A stretch of DNA of 64,000 nucleotides from Proteobacteria bacterium SG_bin5 (GCA_002083475.1 LWDI01000069.1:1-64000); one strand, 5' to 3'; positions 16,288 to 25,282 are shown, counted from the stretch's first letter. The notes: generated by a model from the sequence alone, not told the origin. Numbers and translations are program-made.

Positions 16288-17460
16288 ATGGCGGCGACGA
16301 TCAGATGCGATCTGGCGATAGTCGGCGGCGGCCTCGCCGGCGGCTTGATCGCGCTCGCGCTCAAGAAAAAGCGGCCCGATATCGATCTGCGGCTGATCGA
16401 GGCGGGGCCGTCGATCGGCGGCAACCATCTCTGGTCGTTCTTCGCGAGCGACATCGCCGAGCGCGATCGCTGGATCATCGCGCCGCTCGTCTGTCATGGC
16501 TGGACGCGTTACGACATCAAATTCCCGGCCTATGATCGCAGCTTCGACACGGCTTATTATTCGATCGAAAGCAGCCGGCTCGACGCGCTGGTGCGCCAGG
16601 CCTTGCCGCCGCATGCGCTGCTGCTCGGCGAGCGCGTGCTCGGCGTCAGCCCGCGCGCGGTGGTGCTGGGCAATGGCGACCGGATCGAAGCGGGCGGGGT
16701 GATCGACGCGCGCGGCGCCGCCGATCTCTCGAAGCTCGAGCTCGGCTGGCAGAAATTCGTCGGCCGCGACTATGCGCTCGCCGAGCCGCACGGGGTCGAA
16801 CGCCCGATCGTGATGGACGCGACCGTAGCGCAGCTCGACGGCTATCGCTTCGTCTACGTCCTCCCTTTCTCGCCGACGCGGCTGTTCGTCGAGGATACTT
16901 ATTACAGCGACACCCCCGATCTCCACCGCCCCGGCCCCGGCGGCAATCACGACCCGATCATCGAGCGGCTGAACGATTATCTGCGCGCGGGCGGTTGGAT
17001 CCCCGAGCGCGTGGTGCGCGAGGAGCAAGGCGCGCTGCCGGTCGCGCTCGGCGGCGATTTCGAGGGCTATTGGAAGAGCGGCGGCGCCAAGCTCCCCAAG
17101 GCCGGGATGCGCGCCGGGCTGTTTCACCCGACCACCGGCTATTCGCTGCCCGACGCGGTGCGCACCGCGAGCCTGATCGCGCGCGCGAGCGATTTGTCGG
17201 CGCAAGGGCTGCACGATCTGCTCCACGGCTTCGCCAGCACCACCTGGGGCAGGCGCGGCTTCTACCGGCTGCTCGACCGGATGCTCTACCGCGCCGCCGA
17301 GCCCGAGGAGCGCTGGCGCGTGCTGCAACATTTCTATCGCCTCAGCCCGGCGCTCGTCGGGCGCTTTTATGCAGGACAGACCACGATGTTCGACCAAGCG
17401 CGCATTTTGATGGGCAAACCCCCGGTGAAATTGTCGGCGGCGGCGAGGGCGCTGCGATGA
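16288..17460 (+). CDS. crtY: lycopene beta-cyclase
   Basis: CrtY closes the two beta-ionone rings of lycopene to form beta-carotene. The 390-residue flavoprotein-like enzyme has the dinucleotide-binding motif LAIVGGGLAGGLIALAL at the N-terminus. The bacterial CrtY motif GPSIGGNHLWSFF follows, then IDARGA, FVYVLPFSPTRLFVEDTYY, and FHPTTGYSLPDAVR. The length is normal. The last bases ATGA are the crtI start, so crtY and crtI are translationally coupled. A loose CAAGCC lies before the ATG and the ribosome-binding site is weak. Confidence 0.96.
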   Translation: MAATIRCDLAIVGGGLAGGLIALALKKKRPDIDLRLIEAGPSIGGNHLWSFFASDIAERDRWIIAPLVCHGWTRYDIKFPAYDRSFDTAYYSIESSRLDALVRQALPPHALLLGERVLGVSPRAVVLGNGDRIEAGGVIDARGAADLSKLELGWQKFVGRDYALAEPHGVERPIVMDATVAQLDGYRFVYVLPFSPTRLFVEDTYYSDTPDLHRPGPGGNHDPIIERLNDYLRAGGWIPERVVREEQGALPVALGGDFEGYWKSGGAKLPKAGMRAGLFHPTTGYSLPDAVRTASLIARASDLSAQGLHDLLHGFASTTWGRRGFYRLLDRMLYRAAEPEERWRVLQHFYRLSPALVGRFYAGQTTMFDQARILMGKPPVKLSAAARALR

Positions 17461-18935
17461 AGCGCGCGGGCGTCATCGGCGCCGGGTTCGGCGGGCTCGC
17501 GCTCGCGATCCGGCTGCAATCGGCGGGCATCGAAACCACGCTGATCGAAGCGCGCGACAAGCCCGGCGGGCGTGCTTATGTGTGGGAGAAGGACGGTTTC
17601 GTCTTCGATGCCGGCCCCACCGTCATCACCGATCCCAATTGCCTGCGCGAACTCTGGGCCTTGTCCGGCCGCGACATGGACGAGGACGTGACGCTGAAGC
17701 CGGTGATGCCCTTTTACCGGCTCAACTGGCCCGACGGCACCAATTTCGATTATTCGAACGACGAGCCCCAGCTCGCCGCCGAGATCGCCAAGCTCGATCC
17801 GGCCGACGTCGACGGCTATCGCCGCTTCCTGGAATATTCGGCCGGGGTGTATCGCGAGGGCTATGAAAAGCTCGGCCATGTCGCCTTTCTCGACTTCGCC
17901 TCGATGATCAAGGCGGCGCCCGCTCTCGCCAAATATCAGGCGTGGCGCAGCGTCTATTCGATCGTCGCGAGCTTCGTGAAGAACGAGAAACTGCGCGAGG
18001 CCTTGTCGTTCCACACCTTGCTCGTCGGCGGCAATCCGATGACGACGAGCGCGATCTATGCGCTGATCCACAAGCTGGAAAAGGACGGCGGCGTCTGGTT
18101 CGCGATGGGCGGCACCAACCAGCTCGTCGCCGGGATGGTCAAGCATTTCGAGCGGCTGGGGGGCGTGGTGCGGCTGGGCGATCCGGTCGCGAGTATCGAC
18201 ACGCTCGGCGACCGCGCGACCGGGATCACGACCGCGAGCGGCTGGCATCTCGATTGCGACATGGTGGCGAGCAACGCCGACATCATGCACAGCTATCGCG
18301 ACCTGCTCAAAGGCTCGCGCAGCGCGCAGCGGACGCGCTCGGCGCTCGAGCGCAAGAGCTACAGCCCCTCGCTGTTCGTCGTCCATTTCGGGGTGAAGGG
18401 GACGTGGCCGGGCATTCCGCACCACATGATCCTGTTCGGCCCGCGCTATAAGGGGCTGCTCGACGATATTTACCGCCACGGCGTGCTGGCGGAGGATTTC
18501 TCGCTTTACCTCCACCACCCGACCGTCACCGATCCGTCGATGGCGCCCGAGGGACATTCGACCTTTTACGCGCTGGCGCCGGTGCCGCATCAGGGCAAAT
18601 TCCCGGTCGATTGGCGGGAAGTGGGGCCGATCCTGGAAAAGCGCATCTTGGACGAGGTCGGGCGGCGGCTGATCCCCGATATTCACGAGCGGATCGTGAC
18701 CAAATTCCATTATACGCCGAGCGATTTCGCCGCCGATTTGAACGCGCATCTGGGCAGCGCCTTCAGCCTGGAGCCGGTGCTGCTGCAATCGGCCTATTTC
18801 CGCGCGCACAACCGCGACGATCATATCCCGAACCTGTTCTTCGTGGGCGCGGGCACGCATCCGGGCGCGGGGATTCCGGGGGTGGTCGGCAGCGCCAAGG
18901 CGACCGCTAGGTTGATGGTGGAAGCGGCGCGGTGA
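17457..18935 (+). CDS. crtI: phytoene desaturase
   Basis: CrtI introduces four double bonds into phytoene to give lycopene, using FAD. The 492-residue protein starts VIGAGFGGLALAIRLQSAGI with the FAD-binding GxGxxG and the family sequence RDKPGGRAYVWEKDGFVFDAGPTVITDP. The C-terminus carries NLFFVGAGTHPGAGIPGVVGSAKAT, the bacterial CrtI signature. It overlaps crtY by four bases. After it an inverted repeat (18939-19085) separates it from the LOG gene and crtB. Confidence 0.97.
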   Translation: MKRAGVIGAGFGGLALAIRLQSAGIETTLIEARDKPGGRAYVWEKDGFVFDAGPTVITDPNCLRELWALSGRDMDEDVTLKPVMPFYRLNWPDGTNFDYSNDEPQLAAEIAKLDPADVDGYRRFLEYSAGVYREGYEKLGHVAFLDFASMIKAAPALAKYQAWRSVYSIVASFVKNEKLREALSFHTLLVGGNPMTTSAIYALIHKLEKDGGVWFAMGGTNQLVAGMVKHFERLGGVVRLGDPVASIDTLGDRATGITTASGWHLDCDMVASNADIMHSYRDLLKGSRSAQRTRSALERKSYSPSLFVVHFGVKGTWPGIPHHMILFGPRYKGLLDDIYRHGVLAEDFSLYLHHPTVTDPSMAPEGHSTFYALAPVPHQGKFPVDWREVGPILEKRILDEVGRRLIPDIHERIVTKFHYTPSDFAADLNAHLGSAFSLEPVLLQSAYFRAHNRDDHIPNLFFVGAGTHPGAGIPGVVGSAKATARLMVEAAR

Positions 18936-18938
18936 ACC

Positions 18939-19085
18939 CGATCCTCCCCAAGCTTTGCTTGGGGAGGGGGACCAAGGCGCGGAGCGGCTTGGTGGAGGGG
19001 CCTTCAGGCGGTTGACTTCCGCCCCGCCCCTCCACCATTCGCTTCCGCGAATGGTCCCCCTCCCCAGCCAAGCTGGGGAGGATCG
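18939..19085. repeat. 147-bp inverted repeat, GATCCTCCCCA family
   Basis: The ends are CGATCCTCCCCA and TGGGGAGGATCG. Inner hairpins include CCCCAAGCtttGCTTGGGG and CCATTCGCttccGCGAATGG, with GGTGGAGGGGCC / GCCCCTCCACC as a second inverted pair. A second copy is at 47112-47252 between hisH and hisA. Small palindromic elements of this kind have no coding capacity. Confidence 0.9.
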
Positions 19086-19097
19086 CTCGAGGAACTC

Positions 19098-19679
19098 ATG
19101 AACCGTCTCGCCGTTTATTGCGGTTCGGCCACCCCGGCCGATCCCATCTATATCGAAAGCGCGCGCCATGTCGGGCGGACCTTCGCCGAGCGGGGGATCG
19201 GGCTGGTTTATGGCGGTGGGCGATTGGGGCTGATGGGCGCGGTGGCGGACGCGGCGCTCGCCGCCGGGGGCGAGGTGATCGGCATCATCCCCCAAGCGCT
19301 GGTCGACGCCGAGGTCGCGCACCAGGGGCTGACCGAGCTCCATGTTTGCCGCACGATGCACGAGCGCAAACAGGCGTTCACCGATCTTTCGGACGGGTTC
19401 GTCACCCTGCCGGGCGGCACCGGTACGATGGACGAGCTGTGGGAAGCGCTCAGCTGGGCGCAGCTCGGCTATCACGCCAAGCCGGTGGGGCTGCTCAACG
19501 TCGGCGGCTATTATGACGGGCTGATCTCGTTCAACGCCAAGATGATCGAGGTCGGCTTCATCCGGGCGCATCATGCGAACCTCTTGATCGTCGCCGAAAC
19601 GATCGGTGCATTGCTCGACAAAATGGCGACCGCCGAGCCGGTGCGGACGATTTCGCAGATCGGCGCGGCCGACCTGTGA
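19098..19679 (+). CDS. LOG family protein (nucleotide 5'-monophosphate phosphoribohydrolase)
   Basis: The 193-residue Rossmann-fold protein carries the LOG signature PGGTGTMDELWEAL and the upstream GLVYGGGRLGLMGAVADAALAAGG. LOG proteins release free bases, such as cytokinins, from nucleoside monophosphates; bacterial members were long misnamed lysine decarboxylases. Residues for catalysis (Arg in HERKQAF, Glu in the PGG motif region) are present. It sits between crtI and crtB, and crtB starts within its stop (GTGA), so it is cotranslated with crtB. A role in carotenoid synthesis is not known. Confidence 0.93.
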   Translation: MNRLAVYCGSATPADPIYIESARHVGRTFAERGIGLVYGGGRLGLMGAVADAALAAGGEVIGIIPQALVDAEVAHQGLTELHVCRTMHERKQAFTDLSDGFVTLPGGTGTMDELWEALSWAQLGYHAKPVGLLNVGGYYDGLISFNAKMIEVGFIRAHHANLLIVAETIGALLDKMATAEPVRTISQIGAADL

Positions 19680-20602
19680 CGCGCGCCGACTTGGTCGCGG
19701 CGGCGCGCGCCTCGATCGCGCGCGGCTCGAAGAGTTTCGCCGCCGCGAGCCATTTGTTCGCGCCGCAAATGCGCGAGCGCGCCTGGCTGCTCTATGCCTG
19801 GTGCCGCGCGTGCGACGATATCGCCGACGGCCAGGATCACGGCCATGGCATGACCCGCGTCGCCGACGCGCCCGCGCGGCTCGCTCGGCTGACCGCGCTC
19901 ACCGAAGCCGCGCTCGCGGGCGAGGCGACCGGCGACATGCCGTTCGAGGCGTTGCGCGTCGTCGCCGCCGAGACCGGGCTGCCGGCGGGGTTCGCGCGGC
20001 ATCATCTGGCGGGCTTCGCGCGCGACGCGGCCGATTGGCGCCCAGCGAGCGAGGGTGATCTGCTCGATTATTGCTATCAAGTGGCGGGCGTGGTCGGCTG
20101 CATGATGGCGGTGGTGATGGGGGTGCGCCCCGATGACGCGGCGACGCTCGACCGCGCGTGCGAGCTCGGCCTCGCTTTCCAGCTCGCCAATATCGCGCGC
20201 GACGTGGCCGAGGATGCGAGCGTGGGGCGTTGCTATCTGCCCGGCGACTGGCTGGCGGCAGCGGGGATCGATCGCGCGGCGCCGCTCGCCGATCCGGCGC
20301 GGCTGGTGCCCTTGGTCCGCCGCCTGACCGACCGCGCCGCGACCTTCGAGGCGCGCGCGCGCCACGGCACCCCGGCGCTAGCGTTCCGCGCCGCATGGGC
20401 GGTGCTCGCGGCGGCGCGGATTTATGGCGACATCGGGCGCAAGGTCGCGGCCCGGGGGGAGGCGGCGCTCGCCGAGCGGGTACGGACGACGCGCGCCGAG
20501 AAGCTGGCGGCGATCGCAGGCGCCTGGCGCGAGGCGCGCGCGCGCGCGCGGCTCTATCCGCCGTTGGAGGGGCCGCCGCTTTGGGTTAGGCCCGAATTTT
20601 AG
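19676..20602 (+). CDS. crtB: phytoene synthase
   Basis: CrtB joins two geranylgeranyl diphosphates head to head to form phytoene, the committed carotenoid step. The 308-residue enzyme has the two Asp-rich motifs: DDIAD (47-51, in RACDDIADG) and DVAED (in QLANIARDVAEDA). The segment GRCYLPGDWL is also typical. The start is GTG in a GTGA overlap with the LOG gene. Together with crtY and crtI it gives beta-carotene; crtZ, crtG and crtE are not in the window. Confidence 0.96.
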   Translation: MTRADLVAAARASIARGSKSFAAASHLFAPQMRERAWLLYAWCRACDDIADGQDHGHGMTRVADAPARLARLTALTEAALAGEATGDMPFEALRVVAAETGLPAGFARHHLAGFARDAADWRPASEGDLLDYCYQVAGVVGCMMAVVMGVRPDDAATLDRACELGLAFQLANIARDVAEDASVGRCYLPGDWLAAAGIDRAAPLADPARLVPLVRRLTDRAATFEARARHGTPALAFRAAWAVLAAARIYGDIGRKVAARGEAALAERVRTTRAEKLAAIAGAWREARARARLYPPLEGPPLWVRPEF

Positions 20603-20624
20603 AGCCTCGACCATGAAAGTCGAA

Positions 20625-20711
20625 CCGTTCGCCCTGAGCCTGTCGAAGGGCGGCACTTTCTTGCAACCGTCGAAGAAGAAAACGGTGCTTCGACAAGCTC
20701 AGCACGAACGG
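20625..20711. repeat. 87-bp inverted repeat, CTGAGCCTGTCGAAG family
   Basis: The left arm CCGTTCGCCCTGAGCCTGTC and right arm CTTCGACAAGCTCAGCACGA are near-perfect inverted copies of about 24 bases, separated by about 40 bases. It lies between the 3' ends of crtB and a convergent gene. This sequence type is frequent in alphaproteobacterial and other genomes as an intergenic palindrome. Confidence 0.85.
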
Positions 20712-20761
20712 GTGCGTGGGGTGCTCGTTTTAGCGCATGTGGCGGCGGCAAGCGCGCGATC

Positions 20762-21187
20762 TCACCCCGCCGCGCGCCAGCGCCAGCGCAGAGTCCCCGA
20801 CGCCACCGGCACCAGCCCCGCGAGCCAATAGCCGATGAGCGGCGCGATCACCGCCCCCGCGCGCATCCACAAGGGGTGGGGGATGGTGAATACGTTCACC
20901 AACCCGCCCAAAATCACCAGCGCGACCACCGCTAGCCCCAGCCAGCCCGGCCCCGCGATCCAGCGCACCGCGAGCGCGCCGACGAAGCTGCCGAGTCCCC
21001 AGCCGAACACCACCAGCGCCTTGGCGGCGAAGGGCAGCTCGTCCATCACAGCACCTTGGTCGACGCTGTCCATCGCCATGAAATTGCCTGGAATGGGAAA
21101 GAGTTGCGCCGAAAGCAGCTCGATCCCCATGATCGCCGCCATCGCCAGCACCAGCCCGACGGCCACCGCCAAACCCTGCTTGATCAT
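20762..21187 (-). CDS. small membrane protein of unknown function
   Basis: The 141-residue protein has four predicted transmembrane helices: about 5-25 (GLAVAVGLVLAMAAIMGIEL), 53-72, 77-97 and 104-125. Between helices 1 and 2 a loop holds FPIPGNFMAMDSVDQGAVMDELP. I do not recognise a named family. The start at 21187 has GGGAG 7 bases upstream. It is followed downstream, convergently, by the repeat after crtB. Confidence 0.72.
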   Translation of the reverse strand: MIKQGLAVAVGLVLAMAAIMGIELLSAQLFPIPGNFMAMDSVDQGAVMDELPFAAKALVVFGWGLGSFVGALAVRWIAGPGWLGLAVVALVILGGLVNVFTIPHPLWMRAGAVIAPLIGYWLAGLVPVASGTLRWRWRAAG

Positions 21188-21232
21188 CCCCGTCTCCCTC
21201 GACGCGGACGATAGCATTTTCAGGGCGCGCGG

Positions 21233-21481
21233 TCAGCCGCCGCGACGCTCGGTTCGCCGCATTCGCCGTGGCTCGGCATCGGCCATCCGCACCCCGGTCT
21301 CGCGGCAGGTCGCGCTGATCACCGGATAATCGAGCGCGACGTTGCGCTGGAGCGCGCCCGGCATCGCCGCCTGGCACGCCGCGATCGAGGCGAAGCGCGC
21401 CGGCTCGACGCGCAATTCGGCGCAAGCGCTGCCATCGTCACCGCAGCCCATGATCGCCATCACATAGAAAAATGGGTCCAT
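21233..21481 (-). CDS. small cysteine-containing protein of unknown function
   Basis: The 82-residue product begins MDPFFYVMAIMGCGDDGSAC and has four cysteines (CGDDGSAC, AACQAAM, ISATCRETG), which suggests disulfides or a signal-anchored periplasmic protein; the first 12 residues are hydrophobic. A good GGAGACC lies 6-8 bases upstream of the ATG. It lies 45 bases upstream of the minus-strand membrane-protein gene and is divergent from the ABC exporter. I cannot assign a function. Confidence 0.6.
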   Translation of the reverse strand: MDPFFYVMAIMGCGDDGSACAELRVEPARFASIAACQAAMPGALQRNVALDYPVISATCRETGVRMADAEPRRMRRTERRGG

Positions 21482-21575
21482 TCGAGGTCTCCGTGCGCCT
21501 CCAGTCAACGCGCCTCGCGCGCCAAATGTTGCGAGTGCTTTCGGCGGACGCGCGCACGCCCTAGATAGGAAGGTG

Positions 21576-23390
21576 ATGCCCCCCGAGACCCCGTCCACCG
21601 CCGAGCCGCCGCTGTTCCCGACGCTCGCGCGCTTCTTGCCCTATTTGTGGCCGCGCGACCGGGCCGATCTGCGGCTGCGGATCGTCGCCGCGCTGCTGCT
21701 CGTGGTCGCCTCGAAGCTGGTGCAAGTCTATGGCGCGCCCTTCGCGCTGGCGGGCGTGGTCGATGGCATGGCGGCGGGCAATCGCGGCGCGTTGGTGATG
21801 ATCGCCGCGCTCGCGGTCGGCTATGCGGCGGCGCGCTTCGGCAGCGTGTTGTTCGACAATTTGCGCAACGCGGTGTTCGAGCGGGTGGGCCAGGAAGCGA
21901 CCCGCGCGCTGGCGGTGAACGTGTTCCGCCACCTCCACCAACTGTCGCTGCGCTTCCACCTCGAACGCCGCACCGGGGCGGTGACCAAGGTGGTCGAGCG
22001 CGGCACCAAGAGCATCGATACGATGCTCTATTTCCTGTTGTTCAACATCGCGCCGACCGTGCTCGAACTCGCGCTGGTCTTGCAGATTTTCGGCAGCCGC
22101 TTCGGCGCCTGGCTGGTGATCGCGACGCTGGTGATGGTCGCGGCCTATATCTGGTTCACCCGCGTCGTCACCGATTGGCGCAACGCCTTGCGCGCGCAGC
22201 TCAACGATCTCGATACCGGCGCGGTCGCGCACGCGGTCGATTCGCTGCTCAACTTCGAGACGGTCAAATATTTCAACGCCGAGAAGCGCGAGGCGGCGCG
22301 CTACGACAAGGCGATGGCGGCCTATGCGCGCGCGGCGGTGAAGAACGAAAGCTCGCTCGCCTGGCTCAACATCGGGCAGAGCTTCATCACCAACGCGATG
22401 ATGGCGATTGGGCTGGGGATCGTGATTTGGGGCTGGGCGGGCGGCCGGTTCGACGCGGGGAGCGTGGTGCTCGTCTCGACGCTCCTCGCGCAATTGTTCC
22501 GCCCGCTCGATCTGCTCGGCATGGTCTATCGCACCGTGCGCCAGGGCGTGGTCGACATGGCGGCGATGTTCGAGTTGATCGACGCCCCCGCCGAAATCCG
22601 CGACGCCCCCGGCGCGCCGCCGCTGGTGGTGCGCGCGGGGCACGTCCGCTTCGAGGGCGTGCATTTCGCTTATGATCCGGCGCGGCCGATCTTGAAGGGC
22701 ATCGATCTCGACGTGCCCGCCGGGCATACGCTCGCGGTGGTGGGGCCATCGGGGGCGGGCAAATCGACGCTCGCGCGGTTGCTCTTCCGCTTCTACGAGG
22801 TGAGCGCGGGGCGGATCACGATCGATGGGCAGGATATCGCCCAGGTGCAGCAGGAAACGCTGCGCGCCGCGATCGGGATCGTGCCGCAGGACACGGTGCT
22901 GTTCAACGACACGATCGGCTACAACATCGGCTATGGCCGCGAGGGCGCCGCGATGGCCGAGATCGCCGAGGCGGCGCGCGGGGCGGCGATCGCCGATTTC
23001 ATCGCCCGCCAGCCCGGCGGCTATGAGGCGCGCGTGGGCGAACGCGGCCTGAAGCTTTCGGGCGGCGAGAAGCAGCGCGTCGCGATCGCGCGCACGTTGC
23101 TCAAGAACCCGCCGATCCTGGTGCTCGACGAGGCGACGAGCGCGCTCGACAGCCGCACCGAGGCCGATATCCAGGCGACGCTCGAGGCGATCAGCGCGCG
23201 GCGCACGACGATCGTGATCGCGCACCGCCTCTCCACCGTGGTCGACGCCGACGAGATCGTCGTGCTCGACGATGGGCGGGTGCGCGAGCGCGGCAGCCAT
23301 GCCCAGCTGCTGCGGCAGGGCGGGCTCTATGCCGAGATGTGGAACCGCCAGGCGCAGGAACGCGCCGACGAGGCACTGGCCGCCGAGTAA
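21576..23390 (+). CDS. Atm1-type ABC exporter (fused permease and ATPase)
   Basis: This 604-residue half-transporter has a six-helix ABC1 membrane domain (about 40-320) followed by an ATPase domain: Walker A GPSGAGKST, Q-loop VPQDTVLF, signature LSGGEKQR, Walker B ILVLDEATSALD and H-loop IAHRLST. The LNFETVKYFNAEKREAARYDKAM segment is typical of the Atm1/HMT1 branch, which exports glutathione-linked sulfur or heavy-metal conjugates. A GTG at 21573 also precedes; ATG 21576 after AGGAAGG is preferred. Confidence 0.95.
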   Translation: MPPETPSTAEPPLFPTLARFLPYLWPRDRADLRLRIVAALLLVVASKLVQVYGAPFALAGVVDGMAAGNRGALVMIAALAVGYAAARFGSVLFDNLRNAVFERVGQEATRALAVNVFRHLHQLSLRFHLERRTGAVTKVVERGTKSIDTMLYFLLFNIAPTVLELALVLQIFGSRFGAWLVIATLVMVAAYIWFTRVVTDWRNALRAQLNDLDTGAVAHAVDSLLNFETVKYFNAEKREAARYDKAMAAYARAAVKNESSLAWLNIGQSFITNAMMAIGLGIVIWGWAGGRFDAGSVVLVSTLLAQLFRPLDLLGMVYRTVRQGVVDMAAMFELIDAPAEIRDAPGAPPLVVRAGHVRFEGVHFAYDPARPILKGIDLDVPAGHTLAVVGPSGAGKSTLARLLFRFYEVSAGRITIDGQDIAQVQQETLRAAIGIVPQDTVLFNDTIGYNIGYGREGAAMAEIAEAARGAAIADFIARQPGGYEARVGERGLKLSGGEKQRVAIARTLLKNPPILVLDEATSALDSRTEADIQATLEAISARRTTIVIAHRLSTVVDADEIVVLDDGRVRERGSHAQLLRQGGLYAEMWNRQAQERADEALAAE

Positions 23391-23578
23391 CGACCGCGAT
23401 CGTTACGGCCGCTATTGCTGCAGATTAACCTGAACGGCGGCTGTCGTCGTCGTTCATCTAAGATTTACAACCGACGAGCCGTTTTTTCTTGCGATGAGCC
23501 GAAGAACAAAGCGCCGCGCCGCGCGGTTCTTTACCCGTCACTCCCGATGAATGGCGTGGCTCATCTCACAGGAGACTC

Positions 23579-24037
23579 ATGATGCGTAAGCAACTTCTCA
23601 TCGCCCTGGCCGCCGCGGGCCTGTTGGGCGGCACCGCCGTCGCGCAGACGACCGGCAGCACGGGCAGCACCGGCAGCACGGGCACGACCGGTCAGACCGG
23701 CGCGAGCACGGGCAGCGCGAGCGGCGATTCGATGATGCAGCAGGATGGTCAGCAGCCCAGCCGCGGCAAGACGAAGCGTCAGCGCGGCAGCAGCTCGAGC
23801 ACGACGGATTCGGGCGGCACCTATAATGATCGCGGCACGTCGACCGGCACTTCGACCGGTACGACCGGCACGACCGGCACCAGCGACCAGGGCGCGTCGT
23901 CGACCGCGCCCGACGCCAATGGCTCGATGAGCCCCGGCACCTCGACCGGCTCGACGGGTACCTCGACCGGCACTTCGACCGGCACGATGTCGCCGGGCAC
24001 GTCGACGCCGCCGAGCGGCACGCCCACGCCGCGCTAA
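23579..24037 (+). CDS. secreted low-complexity Ser/Thr/Gly-rich protein
   Basis: The 152-residue protein has a signal peptide (RKQLLIALAAAGLLGGTAVA) and then a disordered mature part built from short repeats: STG, GTT and STGT units, twice SPGTST, and a basic centre GKTKRQRGSSSS. No fold or family is recognisable. Such proteins are common in sphingomonads and may be surface or stress proteins; low complexity makes homology unreliable. AGGAGACTC precedes the double ATG. The 188-base upstream gap has no clear promoter that I could settle on. Confidence 0.75.
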   Translation: MMRKQLLIALAAAGLLGGTAVAQTTGSTGSTGSTGTTGQTGASTGSASGDSMMQQDGQQPSRGKTKRQRGSSSSTTDSGGTYNDRGTSTGTSTGTTGTTGTSDQGASSTAPDANGSMSPGTSTGSTGTSTGTSTGTMSPGTSTPPSGTPTPR

Positions 24038-24051
24038 CCTTGTCGCGAACT

Positions 24052-24076
24052 TTGGGGGGAGCTTGCCTCCCCCCAA
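24052..24076. terminator. strong hairpin between convergent genes
   Basis: TTGGGGGGAG-CTTGC-CTCCCCCCAA is a 10-bp perfect stem between the stop codons of the secreted protein (+) and the PNPOx-like gene (-). There is no T-run, so it is only a candidate shared terminator. Confidence 0.5.
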
Positions 24077-24116
24077 GGCTTGGTGTTCGGGTGATGCTCC
24101 CGATGCGAGCACCGCT

Positions 24117-24701
24117 TCACGGCACCAGCCAGCGCGCCTCAAGCGTCTCGTCCACCCAATCGAAGCGCGCGCGGCGATGGCCTTCGGCGCTCAGCCACAG
24201 CCAATCGAGGCTGTGATATTGGACGATCAGCACCGCGAAATTCTCATGCGCGCCGGGGGTGAGTTCGGGCGCGGGTGGCGGGGTTTCGACGACCGTGCCC
24301 GGCGCGGGGCTGATCGCATAGCAAGCGCGCGCCTGGCGGCTGCTCGCCAGCCACGCCGCGCGCGAATCGTCCCCCGTCAGCACCGTCGCGCGCCCCGCCA
24401 GCCGCAGCTGCAGCTTGGCACGCGGATCATAGCCATGGAGCATCACGCGCGGATCGGCGGTGAGTTCGGCGATCTTGGCGCTGCGCCGATCGGTGTGGAG
24501 CCGCAGCCGCCGCGCGCGCGCATCGACTCCGCGCAGCACCAACGTGCGGACGTCGGGCGCGCCATCGGTGGCGATGCTCGCGAGTTGGAGCGTGCGCCAC
24601 GGGCTGTGGCGATCGACCACCGCGCGGCGCAACAGACGTTCGGCCTCGGCGAGCGCGGCGCCGAGATCATCGGTGAAAGCGGGGCGCGGCGGCCCGCTCA
24701 A
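24117..24701 (-). CDS. pyridoxamine 5'-phosphate oxidase family protein
   Basis: The 194-residue protein has the split-barrel FMN-binding fold: RTLQLASIATDGAPDVRTLVLRGVDA, LHTDRRSAKIAELTADPRVMLHGYDP (the FMN-contact region of PNPOx), and the ending LSAEGHRRARFDWVDE...ARWLVP, like the PdxH C-terminus. It is shorter and more divergent than PdxH, so it is probably a related flavin-dependent enzyme rather than the vitamin B6 enzyme. Its start overlaps the 3' end of the TlpA gene by four bases, so the two are cotranslated. Confidence 0.85.
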   Translation of the reverse strand: MSGPPRPAFTDDLGAALAEAERLLRRAVVDRHSPWRTLQLASIATDGAPDVRTLVLRGVDARARRLRLHTDRRSAKIAELTADPRVMLHGYDPRAKLQLRLAGRATVLTGDDSRAAWLASSRQARACYAISPAPGTVVETPPPAPELTPGAHENFAVLIVQYHSLDWLWLSAEGHRRARFDWVDETLEARWLVP

Positions 24702-25282
24702 CGCGCCTCGGCGAGCAATTTAGCCGTTTCGGCGCTCGTCCAATCGCGCTCGCCCGAAGTGCGCCACACCTCATTGCCTTTGCTGTCGTAAAGGATCGTC
24801 GTCGGCAGATTGACCCCCATGCCGCCGCTGATCTTCGCTTGATCGTCGTAAAGCAAGGGCAGGTTCTTGATGCCCTTCTGTTCGAGGAAGGGTTTCACCT
24901 TGGCGAGCCCCTCCAGATCCTGGCTCACCGCGATCACGCGCAGGCCCCCCGGCGCCTTGCCCGCGAGCGTATCGAGCTGGGGGAGTTCTTTCACGCACGG
25001 CGCGCACCAGGTCGCCCATAGGTTGAGCAGCATCGGCCGGCCGATGAAATTGCTGAGCGGCACATAAGCGCCCTTCGCGTCCTGCGCGGCATAGGTCGGC
25101 AGGCCCTGGCCCTTGTGGCTGCGATCGATCGCGCCGGCGGGCAGCTTGGCGGCGGGCTTGGCGCCGGCGGGCATTTCCGCCGAATTGGTGATCGTCACCT
25201 CGGGTGCTTGTGGCTCCGCCTCGGATTGCCTATCGCACGCGGCCAGCACCACCAGCGGGAGAAGAAAGATCAAGCGCGACAC
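24698..25282 (-). CDS. TlpA/ResA-type thiol-disulfide oxidoreductase, lipoprotein
   Basis: The 194-residue protein has a lipobox LAAC (Cys16) and a thioredoxin fold with the redox motif WATWCAPC (Cys93, Cys96), which places it among the periplasmic TlpA/ResA proteins that reduce disulfides, for example during cytochrome c or CuA assembly. The cis-Pro segment is VNLPTTILYD. The start is GTG at 25282, with TTGGAG 7 bases upstream; no ATG fits. The argH ATG lies only 16 bases away on the other strand. Confidence 0.93.
   Translation of the reverse strand: MSRLIFLLPLVVLAACDRQSEAEPQAPEVTITNSAEMPAGAKPAAKLPAGAIDRSHKGQGLPTYAAQDAKGAYVPLSNFIGRPMLLNLWATWCAPCVKELPQLDTLAGKAPGGLRVIAVSQDLEGLAKVKPFLEQKGIKNLPLLYDDQAKISGGMGVNLPTTILYDSKGNEVWRTSGERDWTSAETAKLLAEAR

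Noticed and set aside
23510..23535. AAGAAC...GTTCTT inverted pair before the low-complexity protein, resembling an ECF sigma factor site
   Set aside because: Spacing (18) and sequence do not fit the GGAAC-N16/17-CGTT pattern; it may be chance in a GC-rich leader.
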